This document shows, piece by piece, positions 28,114-36,436 of a stretch of 48,736 bases of DNA. The notes beneath the pieces were generated by a model that was given only the letters and a program-made list of their open reading frames with translations, searched no databases and was not told where the DNA came from. The DNA comes from Piscinibacter caeni (GTDB taxonomy: Bacteria > Pseudomonadota > Gammaproteobacteria > Burkholderiales > Burkholderiaceae_C). Every line of letters starts with the position of its first letter. Within the stretch, counting starts at the first letter, position 1. The stretch spans positions 21,746 to 70,481 of the forward strand of contig KZ836113.1 in assembly GCA_003265685.1 (NCBI GenBank), in the 5' to 3' direction. Made by a program: the position numbers and the translations under genes.

Positions 28114-29589
28114 ATGATCTCGCGCGAACCGACCATCGAACGCCTGGCCATCGCCCGCTCGTTCCTGCTCGAACCCTTTGGCCTCACCGAGGCCACGCTC
28201 GCCAAGGCGCTGGCATCGATCGCCACGCACCGCATCGACGACGCCGACCTCTATTTCCAGTACACCCGCAGCGAGGGCTGGAGTCTCGAGGAGGGCATCG
28301 TCAAGAGCGGCAGCTTCGGCATCGACCAGGGTGTGGGCGTGCGCGCCGTGGCCGGCGAGAAGACCGCCTTCGCGTATTCGGACGACATCTCCGAGGCGGC
28401 GCTGCTCGACGCGGCGGCCACCGTGCGCAGCATTGCTGCGGCCGGCCAGAGCCGGCGCGTGAAGACCGGCGGCGCCACCAAGGTGGCCGCGAGCCGCGTG
28501 CTCTACCCGCCGATGGATCCGATCGCCACGCTCGACAGCACGCAGAAGGTGGCGCTGCTCGAGAAGGTGGAGAAACTCGCCCGCGCCAAGGACCCGCGCA
28601 TCGTGCAGGTGATGGCCGGCCTGGCCGGCGAGTACGACGTGGTGCTGGTGGCGCGTGCCGACGGCACGCTGGCGGCCGACGTGCGGCCGCTGGTGCGCCT
28701 CTCGGTCACGGTGATCGCCGAGCAGACGGTCGACGGCGAGGTGCGCCGCGAGGTGGGCACCGGCGGCGGCGGCGGGCGCTTCGGCTTCGGCTACTTCCAC
28801 GACGCGGTGATCGAGGGCTACGTCGAGCAGGCGGTCAACGCGGCGCTGACCAACCTCGAGTCGCGCCCGGCCAAGGCGGGCGAGATGAGCGTGGTGCTCG
28901 GCCCCGGCTGGCCCGGCGTGCTGCTGCACGAGGCGGTCGGCCATGGCCTGGAGGGCGACTTCAATCGCAAGGGCTCGAGCGCCTTCTCCGGCCGCATCGG
29001 CCAGCGCGTGGCGGCGCGGGGCGTGACGGTGCTCGACGACGGCACCCTGCCGGACCGGCGCGGCTCGCTAAACGTCGACGACGAGGGCCACCCGTCACAG
29101 CGCAACGTGCTGATCGAGGACGGCATCCTGAAGGGCTACATCCAGGACGCGCTGAACGCGCGCCTGATGAAGGTGAAGCCCACCGGTAACGGCCGGCGCG
29201 AGAGTTATGCGGCGGTGCCGATGCCGCGCATGACCAACACCTACATGCTCGCCGGCGACAAGACCCGGGAAGAGATCATCGCCGGCCTCAAGCGCGGGCT
29301 GTACGCCACCAACTTTGGCGGCGGGCAGGTCGACATCACGAGCGGCAAGTTCGTGTTCTCGGCCAGCGAGGCCTTCTGGGTCGAGAACGGGAAGATCCAG
29401 TACCCGGTCAAGGGCGCCACCATCATCGGCAACGGCCCGGATGCGCTGACGCGCGTGAGCGCGATCGGCAACGACATGAAGCTCGACACCGGCGTGGGCG
29501 TGTGCGGCAAGGACGGGCAGAGCGTACCGGTGGGCGTCGGCCAGCCGACGCTGCGCATCGACGCCTTGACGGTGGGCGGCACCGCCTGA
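28114..29589 (+). CDS. tldD: Metalloprotease TldD
   Basis: A 491-residue zinc protease subunit that forms a heterodimer with TldE/PmbA and digests unfolded or modified peptides. The zinc motif HEAVGH is at 272-277 (HExxxH). Other family features are GPGWPGVLLHEAVGHGLEGD, NVDDEGHPSQRNVLIEDGIL and the C-terminal GVGVCGKDGQSVPVGVGQP. ATG 28114 has GAAGGAG six bases upstream; ATG 28087 overlaps the -10 box and is rejected. tldE is not in the window. Confidence 0.95.
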   Translation: MISREPTIERLAIARSFLLEPFGLTEATLAKALASIATHRIDDADLYFQYTRSEGWSLEEGIVKSGSFGIDQGVGVRAVAGEKTAFAYSDDISEAALLDAAATVRSIAAAGQSRRVKTGGATKVAASRVLYPPMDPIATLDSTQKVALLEKVEKLARAKDPRIVQVMAGLAGEYDVVLVARADGTLAADVRPLVRLSVTVIAEQTVDGEVRREVGTGGGGGRFGFGYFHDAVIEGYVEQAVNAALTNLESRPAKAGEMSVVLGPGWPGVLLHEAVGHGLEGDFNRKGSSAFSGRIGQRVAARGVTVLDDGTLPDRRGSLNVDDEGHPSQRNVLIEDGILKGYIQDALNARLMKVKPTGNGRRESYAAVPMPRMTNTYMLAGDKTREEIIAGLKRGLYATNFGGGQVDITSGKFVFSASEAFWVENGKIQYPVKGATIIGNGPDALTRVSAIGNDMKLDTGVGVCGKDGQSVPVGVGQPTLRIDALTVGGTA

Positions 29590-29616
29590 GCCGTTTCGTG
29601 CGCGCCACGCCAGCGC

Positions 29617-29647
29617 TTGACGCAGTGCAGCACCAGCGTGCTACAGT
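29617..29647 (+). promoter_or_regulatory. Promoter of the aroG leader
   Basis: TTGACG (29617-29622) and TACAGT (29642-29647) with a 19-base spacer, slightly long. The predicted start is 29654 or 29655, that is at the leader-peptide ATG. Confidence 0.55.
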
Positions 29648-29654
29648 CCCGGCC

Positions 29655-29729
29655 ATGCGTTCGCGCCAGTATTTCTTTGCGTACTTTTGGTTCTCGCACC
29701 GCCCGGCGGATGGAGAGGCCCCTCTGTAA
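29655..29729 (+). CDS. Aromatic-rich leader peptide of the DAHP synthase gene
   Basis: A 24-codon reading frame. Codons 6-13 read YFFAYFWF: two Tyr, four Phe and one Trp in eight codons, which are the three end products of the aromatic pathway. There is no Shine-Dalgarno, and the -10 box places the transcription start at the ATG, so it is probably translated from a leaderless mRNA. It ends at TAA 29727-29729, 30 bases before a rho-independent terminator. Its function would be to report charging of aromatic tRNAs by ribosome stalling. Confidence 0.85.
   Translation: MRSRQYFFAYFWFSHRPADGEAPL
29701..29709 (+). promoter_or_regulatory. Antiterminator strand of the aroG attenuator
   Basis: GCCCGGCGG inside leader codons 16-19 can pair over nine bases with CCGCCGGGC (29760-29768), which is the 5' arm of the terminator. 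Bases 29702-29709 are identical to the terminator 3' arm (29774-29781). The two pairings exclude each other. Confidence 0.75.
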
Positions 29730-29759
29730 GCAAAGCAGAACGCGCCAAGATCCAAGCAA

Positions 29760-29789
29760 CCGCCGGGCCCTAGCCCGGCGGTTTTTTTT
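29760..29789 (+). terminator. Rho-independent attenuator terminator before aroG
   Basis: Stem CCGCCGGG (29760-29767) with CCCGGCGG (29774-29781), loop CCCTAG, then eight T (29782-29789). Flanking AA/TT can extend the stem. It lies between the leader peptide and the DAHP synthase start, 43 bases before the ATG. Confidence 0.9.
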
Positions 29790-29832
29790 CGCCCCTGCAG
29801 CACTCGAACACCACCCGAAGGAGCCGCCGCCC

Positions 29833-30951
<1,119 letters not shown>

Positions 30952-31045
30952 CATGATCGGACATGTGAGCAAGCACTTGCAATAGCTGGTAAGCAGACTG
31001 GGCGCGGCCGTAATCGAGGTGAGGTGGGGCAAGAGGTCTGGCCTG

Positions 31046-31090
31046 CGGGGTCCGGGCGCGCTGCAATGGCGCTTCCCTCAACCGACCCCG
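31046..31090 (+). repeat. Inverted repeat before the EF-hand gene
   Basis: CGGGGTC (31046-31052) can pair with GACCCCG (31084-31090). The right arm touches the GGAGG Shine-Dalgarno of the EF-hand gene, so folding might limit translation. The 148-base gap after aroG holds no gene that I can support. Confidence 0.3.
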
Positions 31091-31099
31091 GAGGTCACC

Positions 31100-31348
31100 A
31101 TGAAGAAACTCCTCGCTCTCCTTGCCGCCTCGGGCCTGGCCCTCGGCGCCCTGGCGCAGACGGCCGCGGCCGACCCCACCGCGGTGCAGGCCGCCTTCAC
31201 GAAGGCCGATGCCAACGGCGACGGCAAGTTGTCCAGGGACGAGGCGGCCAAGCTGCCAAAGATCGCCGCGATGTTCGAGCAGCTCGACCGCAACAAGGAC
31301 GGCGCCCTCGACCTGGCCGAGTTCTCGGCCGGCTACACCGCGGCCTGA
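31100..31348 (+). CDS. Small secreted EF-hand protein
   Basis: An 82-residue protein with a signal peptide (residues 1-24, cut after TAAA) and two EF-hand loops, DANGDGKLSRDE and DRNKDGALDLAE. Both loops have the acidic and Asn ligands at positions 1, 3, 5, 7/9 and 12, so calcium binding in the periplasm is likely. ATG 31100 follows GGAGG. A role cannot be inferred from the neighbours. Confidence 0.85.
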   Translation: MKKLLALLAASGLALGALAQTAAADPTAVQAAFTKADANGDGKLSRDEAAKLPKIAAMFEQLDRNKDGALDLAEFSAGYTAA

Positions 31349-31379
31349 CGGCCGGCTCGCGCGCGGCCCCTCACGCGGC

Positions 31380-31952
31380 TCACCCGCCGCGCGCGAGCTT
31401 CTCGCTCTTCCAGTAGACATCGTCGCCGCCGCGCCCGTCGAGGTTGGCGCGGTTGAGCACACGCGCCAGCACGAACAGCAGGTCGGACAGCCGGTTCAGG
31501 TACTGGCGCGGCTCGGCCCGCACGGCCTCCGCGGTGCCGAGTGCGACGACGGCGCGCTCGGCGCGCCGCGCGATCGTGCGGCAGACATGGGCGATCGCCG
31601 CGCTGCGCGTGCCGGCCGGCAGGATGAATTCCTTCAGCCCGGGCAGCGTCGCGTTGTAGCGCGCCAGCGCGGCGTCGAGCTGTGCCACGGCATCTGCCGT
31701 GAGCAGTTCGTAGCCCGGGATCGACAGCTCGCCGCCCAGGTTGAACAGCTCGTGCTGGATCACCACCAGCAGCTCGCGCACGTCGTCGGGCAGCGGTTCG
31801 GCCAGCAGCACACCCAGGTTCGAGTTGAGCTCGTCGACATCGCCCATGGCCTGCACGCGCAGGTGGTCTTTCGCGACGCGCGTGCCGTCGCCCAGCCCGG
31901 TCGTGCCGTCGTCGCCCGTGCGGGTGGCGATCTGCGTGAGGCGTTGTCCCAT
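31380..31952 (-). CDS. Cob(I)yrinic acid a,c-diamide adenosyltransferase (PduO/MmaB type)
   Basis: A 190-residue ATP:corrinoid adenosyltransferase that makes adenosylcobalamin. N-terminal ATP site: ATRTGDDGTTGLGDGTRVAKDH, then MGDVDELNSNLG. C-terminal RLSDLLFVLARVLN is the corrinoid-side motif. The minus-strand -10 box TACCAT (31959-31964) ends six bases before the ATG, so the mRNA is probably leaderless. It is convergent with the EF-hand gene, with a 31-base gap. Confidence 0.93.
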   Translation of the reverse strand: MGQRLTQIATRTGDDGTTGLGDGTRVAKDHLRVQAMGDVDELNSNLGVLLAEPLPDDVRELLVVIQHELFNLGGELSIPGYELLTADAVAQLDAALARYNATLPGLKEFILPAGTRSAAIAHVCRTIARRAERAVVALGTAEAVRAEPRQYLNRLSDLLFVLARVLNRANLDGRGGDDVYWKSEKLARGG

Positions 31953-31958
31953 GGCGCG

Positions 31959-31979
31959 ATGGTAGCCAATGCCTAGAAT
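31959..31979. promoter_or_regulatory. Divergent -10 boxes for the adenosyltransferase and FAD-enzyme genes
   Basis: Minus strand TACCAT at 31959-31964 puts a start on the ATG at 31952. Plus strand TAGAAT at 31974-31979 puts a start near 31986, ahead of a Shine-Dalgarno (AGGAG, 31997-32001) and the ATG at 32008. -35 boxes are weak on both strands. Confidence 0.45.
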
Positions 31980-32007
31980 GAATCGCATCCACCCGCAGGA
32001 GCCCGCG

Positions 32008-33423
32008 ATGAACGCACCGACCGAACTGCCCTGGCGCGCCAACGCCCGTCCGGTGCCGGCCGCGATGCTCGACGCCTTGCGTGCGCGCTTCGGCGACCGG
32101 TTGTCGACCACCGCCGCGGTGCGCGAGCAGCATGGCCGCGACGAGAGCCCGTTCCCGGTCACGCCGCCCGATGCCGTGGTGTTCTGCGAGAGCACCGACG
32201 AGGTGGCCGCCGTGGTGCACCTCGCGAACGACCACGCGGTGCCGGTGATTCCCTATGGCGTCGGCAGCTCGCTCGAGGGGCACCTGCTGGCCGTCGAGGG
32301 CGGCATCAGCATCGACCTGTCGCGCATGACGCGCTTCGTGCGGCTGAACCCGGAGGACCTGACGGTCACCGTCGAGGCCGGCGTCACGCGCGAGCAGCTC
32401 AACCGCGAGATCCGCGACCAGGGCCTGTTCTTCCCGATCGACCCCGGCGCCAACGCCACGCTCGGCGGCATGGCGGCCACCCGGGCCAGCGGCACGAACG
32501 CGGTGCGCTACGGCACGATGCGCGAGAACGTGCTCGGGCTGACGGTGGTGACCCCGAGCGGCGACATCGTGCGCACCGGCACGCGGGCCAAGAAGTCCTC
32601 CGCCGGCTACGACATGACGCGGCTGTTCGTCGGCAGCGAGGGCACGCTCGGCGTGATGACCGAGGTCACGCTCAAGCTCTACCCGTTGCCCGAGGCGGTG
32701 AGCGCGGCGATCTGCCACTTCCGCGCCATCGGCGACGCGGTGCGGGCGACGATCCAGACCATCCAGATGGGCGTGCCGATCGCGCGCTGCGAGCTGCTCG
32801 ACGTGAACGCCGTGCGCGCCGTGAATGCGCACAGCAAGCTGGGCCTGCGCGAGGCGCCGATGCTGCTGATGGAGTTCCACGGCAGCGAGGCGAGCGTCAA
32901 GGAGCAGGCCGAGACCGTGCAGGCGATCGCCAGCGAGCTCGGCGGCGAGGATTTCGAATGGGCCAGCACGCCCGAGGAGCGCACGCGCCTGTGGAGTGCG
33001 CGGCACAAGGCCTACTTCGCCGGCATGGCGATGAACCCGGGCTGCCGCACCGTGACCACCGACACCTGCGTGCCGATCTCGCGCCTGGCCGAGATCATCG
33101 AGGCCTCGGTGCGCGAGGCGGACGAATCGCGCCTGCCCTACTACATCGTCGGCCACGTGGGCGACGGCAACTTCCACCTCGCCTACCTCGTGAAGGACGG
33201 CGACGCGCCGCAGCGCGCGCTGGCCGAGCAGCTCAGCCTGCAGATGGTGCAGCGTGCGATCGCGTTCGAAGGCACCTGCACCGGTGAACACGGCATCGGG
33301 CTGCACAAGATGGCCTTCCTGCCGCAGGAGGCGGGCGAGGGCACGGTCGAGCTGATGCGTCAGGTCAAGCGTGCGCTCGACCCGAAGAACATCATGAACC
33401 CGGGGAAGATCTTCTCGCTCTGA
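32008..33423 (+). CDS. FAD-linked D-lactate/glycolate dehydrogenase-like oxidase
   Basis: A 471-residue flavoprotein of the GlcD/D-lactate dehydrogenase (cytochrome) family. The FAD-binding half shows VIPYGVGSSLEGHLLAVEGGISIDLSRM, FPIDPGANATLGGMAATRASGTNAVRYG and MTRLFVGSEGTLGVMTEVTLKL. The C-terminal half has GHVGDGNFHLAYLV and the GEHGIGLHKMAFL end motif. It probably oxidises a 2-hydroxy acid and passes electrons to a quinone or cytochrome. The substrate is not certain. ATG 32008 has AGGAG upstream. Confidence 0.93.
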   Translation: MNAPTELPWRANARPVPAAMLDALRARFGDRLSTTAAVREQHGRDESPFPVTPPDAVVFCESTDEVAAVVHLANDHAVPVIPYGVGSSLEGHLLAVEGGISIDLSRMTRFVRLNPEDLTVTVEAGVTREQLNREIRDQGLFFPIDPGANATLGGMAATRASGTNAVRYGTMRENVLGLTVVTPSGDIVRTGTRAKKSSAGYDMTRLFVGSEGTLGVMTEVTLKLYPLPEAVSAAICHFRAIGDAVRATIQTIQMGVPIARCELLDVNAVRAVNAHSKLGLREAPMLLMEFHGSEASVKEQAETVQAIASELGGEDFEWASTPEERTRLWSARHKAYFAGMAMNPGCRTVTTDTCVPISRLAEIIEASVREADESRLPYYIVGHVGDGNFHLAYLVKDGDAPQRALAEQLSLQMVQRAIAFEGTCTGEHGIGLHKMAFLPQEAGEGTVELMRQVKRALDPKNIMNPGKIFSL

Positions 33424-33433
33424 CGGGACCCCC

Positions 33434-33468
33434 GGCGGCGGAGTACCGCCGCCACCCCCCGAGGGGGT
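33434..33468. terminator. Tandem hairpins, bidirectional terminator
   Basis: Stem GGCGGCGG/CCGCCGCC with loop AGTA (33434-33453), followed by ACCCCC/GGGGGT (33454-33468). They lie between convergent genes and could stop transcription from both sides, although there is no T-tract. Confidence 0.45.
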
Positions 33469-33473
33469 CGGCC

Positions 33474-33496
33474 GGCCGCTTGGGAGCGGCCCGGCG
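33474..33496. repeat. Palindromic repeat element, copy 1
   Basis: Hairpin GGCCGCT-TGGG-AGCGGCC (33474-33491). The 20 bases 33477-33496 recur exactly as reverse complement at 45811-45830. This suggests a dispersed extragenic repeat. Confidence 0.55.
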
Positions 33497-33507
33497 CTGG
33501 CCGGCCG

Positions 33508-35133
33508 TCAGCGCCCGTGGTTCGGCGCCGGCACCGACCAGTGTTTGGTCACCGCGCCGCTCGCGTCCACGCTGTCGAGCTGCACGCCGAAGCCCCATAG
33601 CCGCGCCACGTGCTTGAGCACCTCCTGCGCGGAGTCGTGCAGCGGCCGGTTGTTGTGCTGCGTGTGGCGCAGCGTGAGTGACCGGTCGCCGCGCAGGTTG
33701 ACGCTCCACACCTGGATGTTCGGCTCGCGGCTGCCCAGGTCGTACTGGTGCGACAGCGCCTCGCGCACCGCGCGGTAGCCCGCCTCGTCGTGGATCGCGG
33801 CGACTTCCAGCTCCGACTCCTTCTCGTCGTCGACGATCGAGAACAACCGGAACTCGCGCATCAGCTGCGGCGAGAGGTACTGGCCGATGAAGCTCTCGTC
33901 CTTGAAGTTGCGCATCGCGTGGTCGAGCGTCTCGAGCCAGTCGCTGCCGGCAATCGCCGGGAACCAGTGCCGGTCTTCGTCGGTCGGCTTCTCGCAGATG
34001 CGCTTGATGTCGGTGTACATCGCGAAGCCGAGCGCGTACGGATTGATGCCGCTGTAGTGCGGGTGCCCCACCGGCGGCTGGTAGACGACGTTGCTGTGCG
34101 ACTTCAGCCACTCGATCATCATCCCGTCGCTCAGGTGGCCGTCGTCGTACAGCGTGTTGAGCAGCTTGTGGTGCCAGAAGGTGGCCCAGCCTTCGTTCAT
34201 CACCTGGGTCTGGCGCTGCGGATAGAAGTACTGCGCCACCTTGCGCACGATGCGCACGATCTCGCGCTGCCAGGGCTCGAGCAGCGGGGCGTTCTTCTCG
34301 ATGAAGTAGAGCAGGTTCTCCTGCGGCTCCTCGGGGAAGCGGCGCGACTCCTTCTCCTCGGCCGCCTTCTCGGCGCGCCGCGGCAGCGTGCGCCAAAGGT
34401 CGTTGATCTGCTGCTGCGCGTAGGCCTCGCGGTCCTTCTGGCGCAACTGCTCCTGCGCCAGGCTGAGCTTGCTCGGGCGGCGATAGCGGTCTACGCCGTG
34501 GTTCATCAGCGCGTGGCAGCTGTCGAGCAGCTCCTCGACCGCGTCGACCCCATGGCGCTCCTCGCAGGCGGCGACGTAGTTCTTCGCGTAGACCAGGTAG
34601 TCGATGATCGACGCCGCATCGGTCCACATGCGGAACAGGTAGTTGCCCTTGAAGAAGCTGTTGTGGCCGTAGGCGGCATGCGCGATCACCAGCGCCTGCA
34701 TCGCCATCGTGTTCTCCTCCATCAGGTAACTGATGCAGGGATTGCTGTTGATGACGATCTCGTAGGCCAGGCCCATGTGGCCGCGCTTGTAGTTCTTCTC
34801 GGTGGCGATGAACTCCTTGCCGTAGCTCCAGTGGCGGTAGTTCACCGGCATGCCGACGGACGCATAGGCGTCCATCATCTGCTCGGCCGTGATGATCTCG
34901 AGCTGGTTCGGGTAGGTGTCCAGGCCGTAGCGCTCGGCCGTGTCGCGGATCACCGCGTGGTAGCGCTCGATCAGCTCGAACGACCAGTCGCTCGGCGCCG
35001 GCAGGTGCTCCTTGGCGCGCGGCGGCGTGACGATCTCGGACGCGCGCCGCACCCGGCCCCGCAGCGGCTTGGCCAGCTCGGGCTCGAACAGGTCGGCCGT
35101 GCCGTCGGGCAGGAAAGTCGCCTTGCGCGTCAT
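33508..35133 (-). CDS. SpoVR-like family protein (YcgB)
   Basis: A 541-residue protein of the SpoVR family, of unknown biochemical role, linked to stationary phase and stress in Gram-negative bacteria. Family stretches include DTYPNQLEIITAEQMMDAYASVGMP, HWSYGKEF, GLAYEIVINSNPCISYLMEENT, HAAYGHNSFFKGNYLF and NEGWATFWHHKLLN. It is third in the prkA-yeaH-spoVR operon, overlapping yeaH by four bases (ATGA at 35130-35133). Confidence 0.94.
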   Translation of the reverse strand: MTRKATFLPDGTADLFEPELAKPLRGRVRRASEIVTPPRAKEHLPAPSDWSFELIERYHAVIRDTAERYGLDTYPNQLEIITAEQMMDAYASVGMPVNYRHWSYGKEFIATEKNYKRGHMGLAYEIVINSNPCISYLMEENTMAMQALVIAHAAYGHNSFFKGNYLFRMWTDAASIIDYLVYAKNYVAACEERHGVDAVEELLDSCHALMNHGVDRYRRPSKLSLAQEQLRQKDREAYAQQQINDLWRTLPRRAEKAAEEKESRRFPEEPQENLLYFIEKNAPLLEPWQREIVRIVRKVAQYFYPQRQTQVMNEGWATFWHHKLLNTLYDDGHLSDGMMIEWLKSHSNVVYQPPVGHPHYSGINPYALGFAMYTDIKRICEKPTDEDRHWFPAIAGSDWLETLDHAMRNFKDESFIGQYLSPQLMREFRLFSIVDDEKESELEVAAIHDEAGYRAVREALSHQYDLGSREPNIQVWSVNLRGDRSLTLRHTQHNNRPLHDSAQEVLKHVARLWGFGVQLDSVDASGAVTKHWSVPAPNHGR

Positions 35134-36410
35134 GCAGCCGCCCCTTCCTTCTTGAACAGGTCGCGGAACACCGGGTAGATCTGGTTCGCCTCGGTCACCT
35201 TGCGGATCGCGAAGGTCTTGTTCTCCGCGGCCAGCGCCGCGTATTCGTCCCACAGGTTCTGTTCTTCCTCGGCCACCTGCACGTAGGCGAAGTAGCGGCA
35301 CAGCGGCAGGATGCGGTCGGCCAGCAGCTCGCGGCAGCGGCCGCTGTCGTGGTGCCAGTTGTCGCCGTCGCTCGCCTGCGCGCCGTAGATGTTCCACTCG
35401 CTGGTCGGGTAACGCGCGCGGGCAATCTCGTCCATCAGGACCAGGGCGCTCGAGACCACCGTGCCGCCGGTCTCGGTGGCGTGGAAGAAGTTGTGCTCGT
35501 CCACTTCCTGCGCCTGCGTGTGGTGGCGGATGAAGACGATGTCGATCTTCTCGTAGTGCCGCGTCAGGAACAGGTACAGCAGGATGAAGAAGCGCTTGGC
35601 CAGGTCCTTGCGGGCCTCGTCCATCGAGCCGGAGACGTCCATCAGGCAGAACATCACCGCCTTGCTGGTGGGCACCGGTACACGCACGCGGCTGCGGTAG
35701 CGCAGGTCGATCGGGTCGAGGTAGGGAATTCGCTCGAGCCGCGCGCGCAGCTCGGCGATCTCCTGCTCGAGCTGCGGGATCTCGCGTGCGAACGGGTTCG
35801 GCTCGGGGTGGCGCTTCAGCGCCTCGAGCCGCTCCTCGAGCAAGCGCAGCTCGCGGCGCGATTCGCTGCCGATGGCGATGCGCCGGCCGATCGCGCCGCG
35901 CATCGAGCGCACCACGTGCAGGTTGTTGGGCGTGCCGTCGCTGCTGAAGCCGGCGCGGTGCGTCTTGAACTCGGGCGTCTCGGCCAGCGTGGTGCGCGCC
36001 AGGTTGGGCAGGGCCAGGTCGTCGAAGAAGACCTGCATGAACTCTTCCTTGCTGAGGTGGAAGACGAAGTCGTCCTCGCCCTCGCCGGAGTCGCTCGCCT
36101 GCGAGCCGCCACCACCCCCGCCGCCGCCCTTGGGCCGGGCGATGCGGTCGCCGCGCATGTAGTCCTGGTTGCCCGGGTGCACCATCTCGCGCTTGCCGCC
36201 CTGGCCATGGCCGAACACGGGCTCGGAGATGTCGCGCTTGGGGATGCGGATGTCCTCGCCCTTCTCGATGTCGCGGATGCCGCGCCCGTCGACCGCGCGC
36301 TTGACCGCCTCGCGGATCTGCTCCTTGTGGCGGCGCAGAAACCGCTCGCGGTTGCCGATGGACTTGTTCTTGCCCGCCAGCCGCCGGTCGATGATGGACT
36401 GAATCGTCAT
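35130..36410 (-). CDS. YeaH/YhbH family von Willebrand A-like protein
   Basis: A 426-residue DUF444 protein. N-terminal DRRLAGKNKSIGNRERFLRRHKEQIREAV is typical. A poly-glycine linker is at about residues 95-102. The VWA domain has a MIDAS motif DVSGS starting at residue 258, which binds a divalent cation. It is an expected partner of the PrkA kinase in stress and starvation responses. The gene is 26 bases after prkA. Confidence 0.94.
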   Translation of the reverse strand: MTIQSIIDRRLAGKNKSIGNRERFLRRHKEQIREAVKRAVDGRGIRDIEKGEDIRIPKRDISEPVFGHGQGGKREMVHPGNQDYMRGDRIARPKGGGGGGGGSQASDSGEGEDDFVFHLSKEEFMQVFFDDLALPNLARTTLAETPEFKTHRAGFSSDGTPNNLHVVRSMRGAIGRRIAIGSESRRELRLLEERLEALKRHPEPNPFAREIPQLEQEIAELRARLERIPYLDPIDLRYRSRVRVPVPTSKAVMFCLMDVSGSMDEARKDLAKRFFILLYLFLTRHYEKIDIVFIRHHTQAQEVDEHNFFHATETGGTVVSSALVLMDEIARARYPTSEWNIYGAQASDGDNWHHDSGRCRELLADRILPLCRYFAYVQVAEEEQNLWDEYAALAAENKTFAIRKVTEANQIYPVFRDLFKKEGAAA

Positions 36411-36436
36411 GGCATCCCTTCGCCCCGGCTACCGCA

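Noticed and set aside
30952-30970. Small ACATG/CATGT hairpin after aroG as terminator
   Set aside because: The stem has only five base pairs and no T-tract follows.
33748-35178. Long open frame of 476 codons on the plus strand opposite spoVR
   Set aside because: It is antisense to a well-conserved gene. Its translation is rich in Arg, Leu, Val and His with no recognisable domain, as expected from GC-rich third-position bias.
36100-36130. C-rich tract as a simple-sequence repeat or contingency locus
   Set aside because: It encodes the in-frame poly-glycine linker of the YeaH-like protein and contains mixed CCG/CCC codons, so it is not a uniform repeat tract.
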